The notes beneath the pieces were generated by a model. It was given only the letters and a program-made list of their open reading frames with translations. It searched no databases and had not been told where the DNA came from. Positions 22,736 through 31,488 of a stretch of 43,563 bases of DNA are shown piece by piece (position 1 is the first letter of the stretch; the number at the start of each line of letters is the position of its first letter). A program made the translations under genes and the position numbers. Source of the stretch: an uncultured Lachnospiraceae bacterium (GTDB lineage: Bacteria; Bacillota; Clostridia; Lachnospirales; Lachnospiraceae); NCBI GenBank assembly GCA_910584915.1, contig CAJUDM010000001.1:13929-57491 (forward strand). Direction: 5' to 3'.

Positions 22736-22942
22736 GTTCCATATCTCCCCTCACAGCACACTCTGACCTAAGAGAATTTCCCGCTGCTTCCGCATCGGTA
22801 AATCCTCTTGTGCGCTGTTCGGGCAGATACTGTTTTTCTGTTCCGTATCTCCCCTCACAGCACACCCTGACCTAAGAGAATTTCCCGCTGCTTCCGCATC
22901 GGTAAATCCTCTTGTGCGCTGTTCGGGCAGATACTGTTTTCT
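22736..22942. repeat. Tandem duplication (about 104 bp x 2) carrying two H hairpins
   Basis: The units at 22736-22839 and 22840-22942 are nearly identical by eye: A/G near the start, T/C in the CACTCTG/CACCCTG position, and one T lost at the end. Each has a complete H element (22754-22817 and 22858-22921) with AAGAG/CTCTT, ATTT/AAAT and CCG/CGG stems and outer CAGCACAC/GTGCGCTG. The array fills the gap upstream of wecE. Confidence 0.9.
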
Positions 22943-22959
22943 GTTCCGTTTTAAAGTAA

Positions 22960-23430
22960 TCAGTAACCCCAGGTCATCAGGTTCCAATCCCCGTTGTCCG
23001 TCCGGGCAAGCCACCACTGCCAGTCGGGATATTCGCAGTCCTCAGCCCAACAGCCTCCACCGTCTTTCGGTGAATGAAAATCGCTGACAAACTCAATGCA
23101 TTGGGTAAACTCTATGTCTTCCTTCCTGAGGCGGTTCATCCACTCCAAGTTTTCTTCACTATTGCATTCATCGGAGGTGTAGCTGATACTGTGCAGCTCA
23201 CATCCATCCCAATCCCAAGTGGCAAACTCCTTTTTGATCAGTTTTATTGCCCCGTCCATATCCGATGTTGAGTAAATGTCCGAACTGCCGTAATCGATCG
23301 CGACATTTCTGGTATCGCCGCCACAGGCTGTCAGTCCCAAAACCATTATCACCGCCGCCAAAAAAATAAGATTCTTTCGATCTCGAAAAGGAAAATACTT
23401 ACTGATACACCGCAAACATCCCGTTCTCAT
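22960..23430 (-). CDS. Small lipoprotein of unknown function
   Basis: A protein of about 156 residues. A basic stretch (FPFRDRK) and a hydrophobic run lead to the lipobox LTACG, so it should be lipid-anchored outside the membrane. The mature part has WDWDGCELHSISYTSDE and ends with DWQWWLARTDNGDWNLMTWGY-type aromatic residues, a C-terminal pattern I have seen in small clostridial lipoproteins without a known role. The start is uncertain: ATG at 23430 gives a long n-region and overlaps the upstream gene by 32 bases, TTG at 23415 is an alternative, and neither has a strong ribosome binding site. Confidence 0.7.
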   Translation of the reverse strand: MRTGCLRCISKYFPFRDRKNLIFLAAVIMVLGLTACGGDTRNVAIDYGSSDIYSTSDMDGAIKLIKKEFATWDWDGCELHSISYTSDECNSEENLEWMNRLRKEDIEFTQCIEFVSDFHSPKDGGGCWAEDCEYPDWQWWLARTDNGDWNLMTWGY

Positions 23431-25372
23431 ACGTCTTCTCATATCCCTGCTCCAGCATATAGCCATAGATCATCTCCCACTTCTCATCGAGTTTATAGTA
23501 GGCAAGTTCGGCATCAGTCATCTCCGCACCCCTGATCCACTGCTCCGGCCCCGCTCCCAGGATGATCAGCGGCCTTGCAGCATCTGAGGGATCATTCCGC
23601 ATTTTCTCCATGTCCTCCGCCATCACCTCATAATTATAAGATGCAAGATCCGGCCATGCGGTTGATATCGCGGGGGGCATATCCAGCATATAGGAAAGCG
23701 CGGGAATCCCTCCGTACAAAATGACACTTCTGTCAGACAGTTCGTTCTCCTCCACATACGCAGTCAGATCCTCTATCGCCTGCGCAAGGGGCGCGTTTGT
23801 CACCATCCCTCTCAGTATAACATTTTTTTCTATCTTTGTATCCCTTTTTTGTCCGCTCATGCCGTCCCGGAACGTAAATACCGCTCCAAACAGCAGGCAC
23901 TGCAGGCTCATCACAGTTAAAAACGCGCCAAACATCGCCCTGACAGGAAACAGGGACATCCATACCTGTCTCTTTCCGACCGCCATCCTGCCCATCTCAC
24001 GCAGGCCCCTCAAAAGCCTTCCGAAAAGCGACAGCCCAAATGGAAAGACAAGAAACATATTGTTCATGTTCGGGTACAGATGGTTATTACTCCCGAGAGG
24101 CGTGATGGCGATCAGGATCAATGTCATGGATGACAGGAGTTTTTCATTCCGCGTGAACCTCCGGGAAAACAACACATAGATGCCCGCCAGGATCACAAGG
24201 ATCAGAAATACCGCCACCCACTGAAACATACTCTCATAGGTATAATATTTTATATTGAAGACGCCGAGCTTATACCACCAGCAAAACAACACCAGAATGC
24301 CTGCAAGAAAAACTGCCTTCCCCGCCGTCGAAAGCCATTTCCCGCCCCCGCCGTCTCTCTCTCCTCCGGCGGACAGATTCACACTGTCATCGCTTTCTCC
24401 CTCAGCAGACAAATTCACACCACCGTCAGCTTCTCCGGCAGGTTTCCGCTCACCGGAATCTCCATGCCGTTCCCGGAAACCAAAGCGTTTTCCCGCAAAA
24501 TAAAATGCCGTGGAGGCCAGGCACCCTGCTGTGACCAGTATCACCATATGGAGCAGCCACTTCAAACTGAACTTATAGTCCAGAAGCACCGTCAGCACCA
24601 TGGATACAGCGCTGTAATCCGCCGCCTCCGCCGGCATCTGCATCAGCCTGATGATCCCCGCGATATACTCCTGCATCCCATACCGCGCCGCGATATCTGC
24701 CAGAACAAGCCCTGCCCCCGCGAGATATCCCGCCAGGCAGATCCCCGTCTCCTGCAGGACATCCTTTAAGCGCTTTCTCTGCAGCCACCCATAGTACCAC
24801 AGGGAGAAGATCAGCGCCGCCTCCGTCAGATTCGGAAACCGCACCAGCACATTCATCCCCAGCAGAATGCCCGCCCCGAACATCAGCACCCTCTTTTCTC
24901 TCACAAGCCCCATGTACAGCGATACGATCGCTGCGTCAAACAAAAAATAGGTCATATAGTTATAGAGGATCGTCGTCGGACACCAGCACAGGCTGACCGC
25001 TAGGATCTCCCCGAAAAATGCCGTCCCCTTCTCCATGCGGACCACTCTCGTGAAAAACAGATACAGGATCACCGCCGTCGCGCTGATAAACAGTGCGGTA
25101 TAGAAATTCAATCCCATCAGCCGGTCTCCGCCCGGCAGTTCCGTCAAAAAATGCCCTGTCACATTTGCCAGATAAGTGGAAAAGAGCCACATCGGATTCA
25201 TATGCTCCAAAAAACGGAAATTTCCGGCACTGTAACCGCCGTCCGTCACCTCCACTCCCAGCCAGATATGCCGCAGCGGATAGGCTGCCAGCAGTATCAG
25301 GAACAGGACATATATGATTTTTTTCACCTTCTGTTTGTCTATATTCATATGATTTCCGTTTTGTCTCCTCAC
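23399..25372 (-). CDS. GT-C-like polytopic membrane protein
   Basis: A 657-residue protein with about twelve hydrophobic helices and a C-terminal soluble domain of about 140 residues (from about 515). The first outer loop has EVTDGGYSAGNFRFLEHM, which includes an acidic residue in the place where GT-C enzymes have their catalytic Asp. The central hydrophilic insert (about 305-345) contains VNLSA twice in a Gly/Glu/Asp-rich stretch. The start is either GTG at 25372 (AAGGA 10 bases upstream) or ATG at 25348 (no good ribosome binding site). It lies downstream of the acyltransferase gene. A glycosyltransferase role is inferred from architecture only. Confidence 0.78.
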   Translation of the reverse strand: MRRQNGNHMNIDKQKVKKIIYVLFLILLAAYPLRHIWLGVEVTDGGYSAGNFRFLEHMNPMWLFSTYLANVTGHFLTELPGGDRLMGLNFYTALFISATAVILYLFFTRVVRMEKGTAFFGEILAVSLCWCPTTILYNYMTYFLFDAAIVSLYMGLVREKRVLMFGAGILLGMNVLVRFPNLTEAALIFSLWYYGWLQRKRLKDVLQETGICLAGYLAGAGLVLADIAARYGMQEYIAGIIRLMQMPAEAADYSAVSMVLTVLLDYKFSLKWLLHMVILVTAGCLASTAFYFAGKRFGFRERHGDSGERKPAGEADGGVNLSAEGESDDSVNLSAGGERDGGGGKWLSTAGKAVFLAGILVLFCWWYKLGVFNIKYYTYESMFQWVAVFLILVILAGIYVLFSRRFTRNEKLLSSMTLILIAITPLGSNNHLYPNMNNMFLVFPFGLSLFGRLLRGLREMGRMAVGKRQVWMSLFPVRAMFGAFLTVMSLQCLLFGAVFTFRDGMSGQKRDTKIEKNVILRGMVTNAPLAQAIEDLTAYVEENELSDRSVILYGGIPALSYMLDMPPAISTAWPDLASYNYEVMAEDMEKMRNDPSDAARPLIILGAGPEQWIRGAEMTDAELAYYKLDEKWEMIYGYMLEQGYEKTYENGMFAVYQ

Positions 25373-25433
25373 TGCTGATCCATCCTTACAGCCCTCTATG
25401 CCGCATGCCGTCCTGCCATTTGCAGAATCTCTC

Positions 25434-26717
25434 TCACGCCTCGTCGTCCCTGCCGTTTACCAGATCATCCACACGCTTCAATGCTCTGTCGATCCTGCCG
25501 CCCGAGAGCAGCCTCCCCACGCCCCGAAACAGCAGGCTCCTGACATAATCCACCGCCAGTCCGATGGCCATAACAGTCAATATCGCTGCCAGCCAGTGTC
25601 CCAACAGCGCCGCCGCTGAACTGCACTCTCCGGCTCCCAGCCAAAAAGGCCATTCATAGCGGATATTGACCTGCTCATGCAGCAGATAAACCCCGAAACT
25701 ACAGGGCGCGATCCTGCAGATCAGGATTTTCAGGCGATCTGACAGAGAACCCTTTTTTTCTTTCCCGTCAGCCAGGATCCCCCCTTCCATCTGACAGCCT
25801 TTTTTCTCCGCACGCGCCCCCTCTTCTCCCATCCAAAGCCTCTTCGCCTGCTTCCCGGTTTCTCCGCTCCCCGCTTCCCGGTTCAGAAACACATAAAACA
25901 ACGCCACCGCCGCTCCGATGGTCAGCAGGTGGTTATAGCCGTAAGCAGACTCGATGAAATTCTCAAACTGCCCTGTCGCAAGGTACGCGCCCCTGATGAG
26001 CATCGTCAGCCCGTACATAGCAAGACAGGCACCGATATAACAGACCGCTGATATATCCCGCTTCCCCTCCCTCTTTTTAAGAAGAGGGATCCCATAGAGC
26101 CTGATATATGCCGCGATCAGATAGACCGCCATAAACCAGTAGGCGTCATACCCCAGATTGTCAAGCTCCAGCCGCACCGGAATCACACTCTTGCTGAGCG
26201 ATTCCATGATCAGCAGGATGACGATCGCCGCCCCGAGCTGCCGCTTATTCATCGCATGCACCGCCGCATTTAACACCGGCGTAAACAGAAACATCAGCAC
26301 ATAGGCGGACACAAACCAGTAGTGCAGCATATTGGTCGGGAAAATACACTGTAAAATATTGTAGACTGTGATCTCCTCCACCGGGAGGATCCCCATTATG
26401 ATCAGTATTACCGGCAGAAGGCAGGTGTAAAACATCACCTGCAGCACAAGGGAGATCACCCTTTTACAGCGAAATCCCGTCTCCGCCAGAAAATAGCCGC
26501 TGATCAGCACATAGACATCCACCGCCGCGATCGAAAAACTCTCGAGGATCCAGGACAGCTGCCCCTTTGCGGACAGCGGGCCGGTCAACTCTTCCAGAAG
26601 TTCCCCCTTCGCCAGATAATGGAGCGATACGACCATCATCATCGCCAGGAGCCGCAGCACTTCGATATTTACCATGCGCTTTTTCTGTTTTCCCGCCTGT
26701 AACGATTTCTCCGTCAT
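25434..26717 (-). CDS. Acyltransferase family 3 (OafA-like) membrane protein
   Basis: A 427-residue protein with about ten hydrophobic helices. It begins with the family hallmark VNIEVLRLLAMMMVVSLHYL, which holds Arg and His residues important in acyltransferase-3 proteins. AVDVYVLISGYFLAETGF and LHYWFVSAYVLMFLFTPVLN follow, as is typical for this family in Gram-positives. These proteins move acyl groups, often acetyl, across the membrane onto surface polysaccharide. A Gly/Glu/Lys-rich insert (about residues 280-325) interrupts the loop before the last helices. The ATG at 26717 is chosen because the family motif starts soon after and upstream codons would overlap the GT2 gene. It lies 19 bases after the GtrB-like gene. 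Confidence 0.9.
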   Translation of the reverse strand: MTEKSLQAGKQKKRMVNIEVLRLLAMMMVVSLHYLAKGELLEELTGPLSAKGQLSWILESFSIAAVDVYVLISGYFLAETGFRCKRVISLVLQVMFYTCLLPVILIIMGILPVEEITVYNILQCIFPTNMLHYWFVSAYVLMFLFTPVLNAAVHAMNKRQLGAAIVILLIMESLSKSVIPVRLELDNLGYDAYWFMAVYLIAAYIRLYGIPLLKKREGKRDISAVCYIGACLAMYGLTMLIRGAYLATGQFENFIESAYGYNHLLTIGAAVALFYVFLNREAGSGETGKQAKRLWMGEEGARAEKKGCQMEGGILADGKEKKGSLSDRLKILICRIAPCSFGVYLLHEQVNIRYEWPFWLGAGECSSAAALLGHWLAAILTVMAIGLAVDYVRSLLFRGVGRLLSGGRIDRALKRVDDLVNGRDDEA

Positions 26718-26736
26718 TTCCTTCTTACCTCTGATC

Positions 26737-27675
26737 TCAAACGTCCCGCTCTGTCTTCCTTTTTTCTCCGGTCGTCCTGCGGATAATATACCGCGGCCGC
26801 CCCTTGACCTCCTCATAGATCCGCGCCAGATAATGCCCGATGATACCGAGGCTTATCATAATAAAGCCGCCGATGATCAAAATCAGCAGGATCACCGTGG
26901 TAAACCCTTCCACAGCTGTGCCTGTTATATACTTAAACAGCGTCTGCACCGCCAGGACCACGCTGAACAGGATCGATGCCATCCCCATCACCGTCACAAG
27001 CTGCAGCGGTATCGTGCTGAAGGAAGTCACGTTGGATATGGCATATCTGATCAGCCCTCTGAAAGACCACTTACTGCTGCCGAACGCCCTCTCCTGCACC
27101 TCGTACTCCACCTTCGCCGAACGGAAACCCGCCCAGAAAGACAATGCCCTGAAAAAGGTATTCCGCTCACCGAGCGAGACCAGCACATTGACCACCTTCC
27201 GGTCCAAAAGCTTAAAATCCGAGGAGGACCGCATGTCCATCTTCATCATCCTGCTCATGATCCCGTAGAACACGCCGGCAAACATCCCATGAAAAATACT
27301 CTCCTTCCCACGGCTTGTCTTGATGCCTTCCACCACCTCGAAGCCCTTCTGCCAGAGCCTGTACATCTCCGGGATCACCTCCGGCGGATGCTGCAGGTCG
27401 CAGTCCATCACAATGCAGGCATCCCCGAGCGCCAGTTCCAGCCCTGCGAAGACAGCCGCCTCCTTCCCGAAATTCCGGGAAAACTCTGCCCCTCTTATCC
27501 GCTCGTCACGTTCAGACAGGCGGCAGACCTCCTCGTAGGTGCCATCCGTGGAGCCGTCACTGATGAAGACGAGTTCAAAAGGGATATTTTCCTTTTCCAG
27601 TATCCCGGAGAGAGCCTCTGCCGTTCTCTCTATATTCTGTTTTTCGTTATATGCCGGTAAAATTATCGATAACAC
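26737..27675 (-). CDS. Polyprenyl-phosphate glycosyltransferase (GT2, GtrB-like)
   Basis: A 312-residue protein. The GT-A domain shows LSIILPAYNEKQNIERTAE, FISDGSTDGT, EFSRNFGKEAAVFAG and the metal-binding DCDLQHPPEVIPEM. Two C-terminal membrane helices (about 230-252 and 262-287) are followed by HYLARIYEEVKGRPRYI, which is very typical of GtrB/DPM1-type enzymes that make undecaprenyl-phosphate-glucose or similar. The start is a GTG at 27675 with AGGAGA about 7 bases upstream. It follows the GtrII-like gene (gap of about 143 bases), so the pair resembles the gtrB plus gtr-specific transferase of O-antigen glucosylation cassettes. No GtrA-type flippase is in the window. Confidence 0.93.
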   Translation of the reverse strand: MLSIILPAYNEKQNIERTAEALSGILEKENIPFELVFISDGSTDGTYEEVCRLSERDERIRGAEFSRNFGKEAAVFAGLELALGDACIVMDCDLQHPPEVIPEMYRLWQKGFEVVEGIKTSRGKESIFHGMFAGVFYGIMSRMMKMDMRSSSDFKLLDRKVVNVLVSLGERNTFFRALSFWAGFRSAKVEYEVQERAFGSSKWSFRGLIRYAISNVTSFSTIPLQLVTVMGMASILFSVVLAVQTLFKYITGTAVEGFTTVILLILIIGGFIMISLGIIGHYLARIYEEVKGRPRYIIRRTTGEKRKTERDV

Positions 27676-27818
27676 GCCATCTCTCCTGACTGATCACTGA
27701 TACTCGCCAAAGCCGCGCCGAGACAGATACCGGGCGCCGTTTTGTCCGTATCCCGATACCAGCCGTCAAACTCAGATCCCTCCCGTATAGAGGACGTCCG
27801 CTCCCCTATCAGTTCTCC

Positions 27819-29423
27819 TCACTCCGTCTTGATATAAAGGATCCCGTCCACCACCTTCATGGAACCCTCCTGCGGAAAACTGTTCAGCGCCTGATATTCT
27901 TTTGTCGCATAGATCCGCTCCATCTCCTCATCTGTCACCAGATTGATCGTGACGCCCAGATAATGTTTCATGAAAGCCTGATAATTATTGTCTGTGTAAA
28001 TAAGATAATCTCCGGTCATGCCGATCATATTGCTGGTCACGCCCCCGGTAATATCCGTCTCCGGCAGATTTTCCTTATTCTGCACCCCGATCATCGCCAC
28101 GGGCATCCCCGTATAATACCCTTCAGTCTGCTCCATCCGGTCCGCCAGCCTCAGGCAGTAGGCGTAGGACTTCTCATATTTTTTCTGCAGATTGGAGTAG
28201 GCGATGTTATCCGTCACCCCATAGTGCAGGATCAATACCATCGCCGCCAGGAGCACCGCCCACTGCAGTATGATATTACAGATCACCGAAGGCTTTTTAA
28301 GCACCTTCGCGTCCCGCCTGTGCAACGGTGAAAACTGTCCTGAAAGTTCCGTCTGTAAAAACCCGTAACGCAGCAGAAAGCCGAGCATCAAAATAGGAAA
28401 CAGGCACCACTGGTACCGCATCAGCAGATGGTAAGTCACCTCCGGCGATATCAGAAGGATCACATTAAAAGCCGCCGGGACCATCACAATGACAGACAGG
28501 CATATCGGATAAAAATACCACTTTTTATAGTATTTCCTCCTGATCACCAGCCGCACTGACAGGACAAACGCTGCCGCCCCGATCAGCCCTAACGCCGCAA
28601 AGGATATCATATTATTATACAACACATTCCCTTTTCCTGTAAATGCCAGGAAATCCTGATAGATATGAACGAACTTTTCCATCAGGGATCCCCCGCCGCC
28701 AGAAGCCATTCCGTCAATCCCCTGATAAGTGTCCAGTTCCTTCCCCTGCACCCTCAGAAGGACCTGCAGGACCACATAATAGAGCCCCACGCCGATCAGT
28801 CCCATATACAGATAGTGCAGTATGTTCCTGCACTTTCTTTCCACCGACGCTTCGCCAAACAGAATCATCAGGCAGCCATAAATACTGAGCAGCATCGCAA
28901 ATGACAGATAAGACTGGTAGGTTCCCATACTGAACGCCAGGCAGATCCCGCCGGGAATAAATCCCCACTCTCCTCTTTTTGTAAACATCACAGCCAGAAA
29001 GACAAGGCACAGTGCCAGCATATAGCCGTCTGCCGTAAAAATATAGGCGTATGTGGAGGAAAGCGCCGGAAAACTCACAAGAAGCCCGGAGAGCAGCATG
29101 ACGCCGGGTTCATTTCTGACATCCAGAAATTCCACCATTGCAGCCGCCCCGATCCCCAGAAAAAACAGGGAGAGAAGCCCGATCACCCAGGGCAGCGCAA
29201 AATAGGAAGAAATCCCGCACGCCGCCATCAAAAACCATCTGCCGGAAGTGATCATGTTCTGGTCAAAGTACATGCTCGCCAGCCCGTCGTGATTGGGATA
29301 GTCCCCCGCCATCACCGGAAAATGTATCAAAAGCCCCAGAATAAATACCGTCCAGAACGCCGTCTTCCACTCTTTTCGTATATTCGCCCTCAGGTAACTC
29401 CACATCTCTGCTGGTGTCTTCAT
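27819..29423 (-). CDS. GtrII-like membrane glucosyltransferase
   Basis: A 534-residue protein with about eleven hydrophobic helices and a C-terminal soluble domain of about 110 residues. The family pattern of GtrII-type proteins is clear: AGDYPNHDGLASMYFDQNM, ITSGRWFLMAACGISSYF, LPWVIGLLSLFFLGIGA and SFPALSSTYAYIFTADGYML. GtrII in Shigella transfers glucose from undecaprenyl phosphate to O-antigen outside the membrane. The upstream SGNH gene ends in a 4-base overlap with this start, and the donor synthase gene (GtrB-like) follows. The acceptor would be the local surface polymer. The sugar is unproven. Confidence 0.88.
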   Translation of the reverse strand: MKTPAEMWSYLRANIRKEWKTAFWTVFILGLLIHFPVMAGDYPNHDGLASMYFDQNMITSGRWFLMAACGISSYFALPWVIGLLSLFFLGIGAAAMVEFLDVRNEPGVMLLSGLLVSFPALSSTYAYIFTADGYMLALCLVFLAVMFTKRGEWGFIPGGICLAFSMGTYQSYLSFAMLLSIYGCLMILFGEASVERKCRNILHYLYMGLIGVGLYYVVLQVLLRVQGKELDTYQGIDGMASGGGGSLMEKFVHIYQDFLAFTGKGNVLYNNMISFAALGLIGAAAFVLSVRLVIRRKYYKKWYFYPICLSVIVMVPAAFNVILLISPEVTYHLLMRYQWCLFPILMLGFLLRYGFLQTELSGQFSPLHRRDAKVLKKPSVICNIILQWAVLLAAMVLILHYGVTDNIAYSNLQKKYEKSYAYCLRLADRMEQTEGYYTGMPVAMIGVQNKENLPETDITGGVTSNMIGMTGDYLIYTDNNYQAFMKHYLGVTINLVTDEEMERIYATKEYQALNSFPQEGSMKVVDGILYIKTE

Positions 29424-30298
29424 CTGCTCTTCCTCTCCGACAATTCCTCTATTTTGTCCGCCAGAAAACGGGCATATACCGGCCTTCCCTCGCTTCTGAG
29501 ATGCATCCCGTCCCTCGTATAATCCATAATATTTGACTCGTCAAATCCGATTCCGTAAAACACATCTATCACATCCAGCCCGTACTCTGCCGCTATCTCC
29601 TTTTCCAGATCCGCATACCGGTCCAGTGTTCCCCCGCCGAAATCCTCCTCCAGGCAGTTCTTATACTCCGCAATATGGCAATAGGCCGGCGTCACAAGAA
29701 TGATCTCCAGATCCGGGTATGTCTCCTGAAACAGTCCGACCGCATACCGCAGAGCCCCGCCGTATGTGTATACATCCAAAGGATCCTCCGGATTATCAAG
29801 CTTTCTGCCCGCCGTATAATCATTGACGCCGAACTCCAGCAAAAGGATATCCGCCTGGCTCAGGTCCGCTCCGGCAAGTTCTTCCAGGACATCCTCAAAA
29901 TAGTCCGCCTTTGTCTGGCTCGCCGCCAGATCCGCCTTCTGTACTCCGAAATCTTTATAGCAGGCAGCTTCCGCCAGCCTGCAGAGGCTCAATGACTCTT
30001 CATGGTAGGAATATCTGTCCGCGTTCTCCCCCACGCTGGCACAGTTTCCGCCAAAAGCCGCGTTCAGCATAGTCAGCCCTGAATACTCCTCAAAGTATTC
30101 ATGTATCGTACCCTCCTCGCGCTCTTTCCCTATGATACTGTCCCCCAATACTATCACATCCCAATGTCCATCCTCTATCCCGGCATTCACATTCCGGTAA
30201 CCAGACAGGAGCAGGAAGCCTGCGATCACAAGCGCGGCCGCCATACTCAGAAATTTATTATGGCCTCTTTTGTTTTTCTGAACGTTTTCCCTCTCCAA
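29420..30298 (-). CDS. Membrane-anchored SGNH hydrolase
   Basis: A 292-residue protein. An N-terminal membrane helix (about residues 17-36) follows a basic stretch, so the domain faces outside. Block I is IVLGDSIIG, block III is EFGVNDYTAG, and block V is RDGMHLRSEGRPVYA, so Ser, Asn and the Asp-His pair are all present. The TTG at 30298 is preferred because AAGGAG sits exactly 6 bases upstream; a GTG at 30331 is the alternative. It overlaps the GtrII-like gene by 4 bases (ATGA), which couples their translation. A role in removing or transferring acyl groups on the sugar added by the GtrII-like protein fits the context but is inference. Confidence 0.87.
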   Translation of the reverse strand: MERENVQKNKRGHNKFLSMAAALVIAGFLLLSGYRNVNAGIEDGHWDVIVLGDSIIGKEREEGTIHEYFEEYSGLTMLNAAFGGNCASVGENADRYSYHEESLSLCRLAEAACYKDFGVQKADLAASQTKADYFEDVLEELAGADLSQADILLLEFGVNDYTAGRKLDNPEDPLDVYTYGGALRYAVGLFQETYPDLEIILVTPAYCHIAEYKNCLEEDFGGGTLDRYADLEKEIAAEYGLDVIDVFYGIGFDESNIMDYTRDGMHLRSEGRPVYARFLADKIEELSERKSR

Positions 30299-30395
30299 AC
30301 AATACTCCTTCCATACCCGATATTCCGCCACAGGATCCTATCTCTGCCGCTGACAACCCTGCAGCCTGAAAACATCAGTAAGCGATCACGCGCTG

Positions 30396-31472
30396 CTAAA
30401 CCACACGGAACTCCTCCGCAAGCCTCTCCGCTCCCTTTCCGTCCACAATCGCCCTCATCGCCAGGCTGATCTTCTCCCTCAGTTCCTTCTCCGCGGAGAG
30501 CACCTCCACCTCTTTCTCTATAAAATCAAACACCCTCTCCGGATATACCGAAAAATCCCCGGCGTTCATCACCGGCGTGAGCTTTCCAAAGGCCTCCATA
30601 TTCCTCCGCTGGTTTTCCGCAAAATAAAACCCGACCGTCGGCACGCCGATACTGCACAGTTCATACAGTGTACTTCCCGCCGCAGCCACCGCGATATCAC
30701 AGCTCCGCATAAGTTCTGACATATCTGTCACATTTTTATGTATCTGCAGTATATCACTCCCTGCCGCAAGTTTCTCCAGTTCCTCCGTATCCTGCTGATA
30801 TGGGCCGCAGACAATATGCCATGTCTTTTGCCGCGGCGTGTTCTGCGATGCATCTTTGCCCGCCCTGTCCCCTTTTTTCTTCTCAAGGAGCCGCTCCGCC
30901 ATGGCAAGCGCCATATGGCAGCCATCACCGCCGCCCGTAGTGAGCAGGATATGATCCGCCCTGTCCCTCACGGTATATCCTTTCCCGCAAAACTCCTCTC
31001 TGAGCGGCATATAATCGCAGCCGAGGTACAGCCTCGTCTCCGGCGGATATTCCTTCTCATACCCTAAAGTCTTTCCATAAATATTGTAATTAACCAGCCC
31101 GTCGCAGGGGTACACCGCTCTTTTCTCATCATCCATCAGAATGACCTTCGCCGAGAGCCGCAGATTCCTCAGGTAAAACGCCGTCACGAAATAACTGTCC
31201 ACCAGAATTTTCGGCTTCTTTGTCTCTCCGCCCGCCCCGTCTCCCATCAGAAGCGCCATAAGCTGGGGCAGTTCCACCTCCATCTCATCATACCAGGTAA
31301 ACAGGATCTTTAGCGGGAATCCCCTCTCCTCTATCAGCCCTGCCGGCCTTTCGTCCGCTGTCAGAAACAATATCTCCTCCCCCTGCCTCCGCAGCGCCTC
31401 CGCGATCGAAAGACAGCGCATCACATGCCCCATCCCGATCTTTTCATTTCCATCCGCCCTGATATAAAACAT
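30396..31472 (-). CDS. pseG: UDP-2,4-diacetamido-2,4,6-trideoxy-L-altrose hydrolase (PseG)
   Basis: A 358-residue GT-B-like nucleotidase. The N-terminus FYIRADGNEKIGMGHVMRCL contains the catalytic His of the PseG signature, and CDIAVAAAGSTLYELCSIG plus VPTVGFYFAENQ form the nucleotide-binding end. PseG removes UDP to give free 6-deoxy-AltdiNAc for PseI. The protein is slightly longer than usual because of hydrophilic inserts: a short one near residue 75 and one near 200-220 with KKKGDRAGKDASQN. The ATG has AAGGA 7 bases upstream. It lies 16 bases after the pseI stop, so the two are co-transcribed. Confidence 0.92.
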   Translation of the reverse strand: MFYIRADGNEKIGMGHVMRCLSIAEALRRQGEEILFLTADERPAGLIEERGFPLKILFTWYDEMEVELPQLMALLMGDGAGGETKKPKILVDSYFVTAFYLRNLRLSAKVILMDDEKRAVYPCDGLVNYNIYGKTLGYEKEYPPETRLYLGCDYMPLREEFCGKGYTVRDRADHILLTTGGGDGCHMALAMAERLLEKKKGDRAGKDASQNTPRQKTWHIVCGPYQQDTEELEKLAAGSDILQIHKNVTDMSELMRSCDIAVAAAGSTLYELCSIGVPTVGFYFAENQRRNMEAFGKLTPVMNAGDFSVYPERVFDFIEKEVEVLSAEKELREKISLAMRAIVDGKGAERLAEEFRVV

Positions 31473-31488
31473 AGAAATATCCTTTCAT

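Noticed and set aside
21742..22875. Plus-strand reading frame (377 codons) opposite wecE
   Set aside because: Shadow of WecE; rich in Arg, His and Leu, with no recognisable domain, and it runs into the tandem repeat.
22736..22942. CRISPR-like array
   Set aside because: Only two units of about 104 bp with no spacer structure and no cas genes; it is a tandem duplication.
26674..27660. Plus-strand reading frame (328 codons) opposite the GtrB-like gene
   Set aside because: Antisense shadow; the minus-strand protein has clear GT2 motifs and membrane helices.
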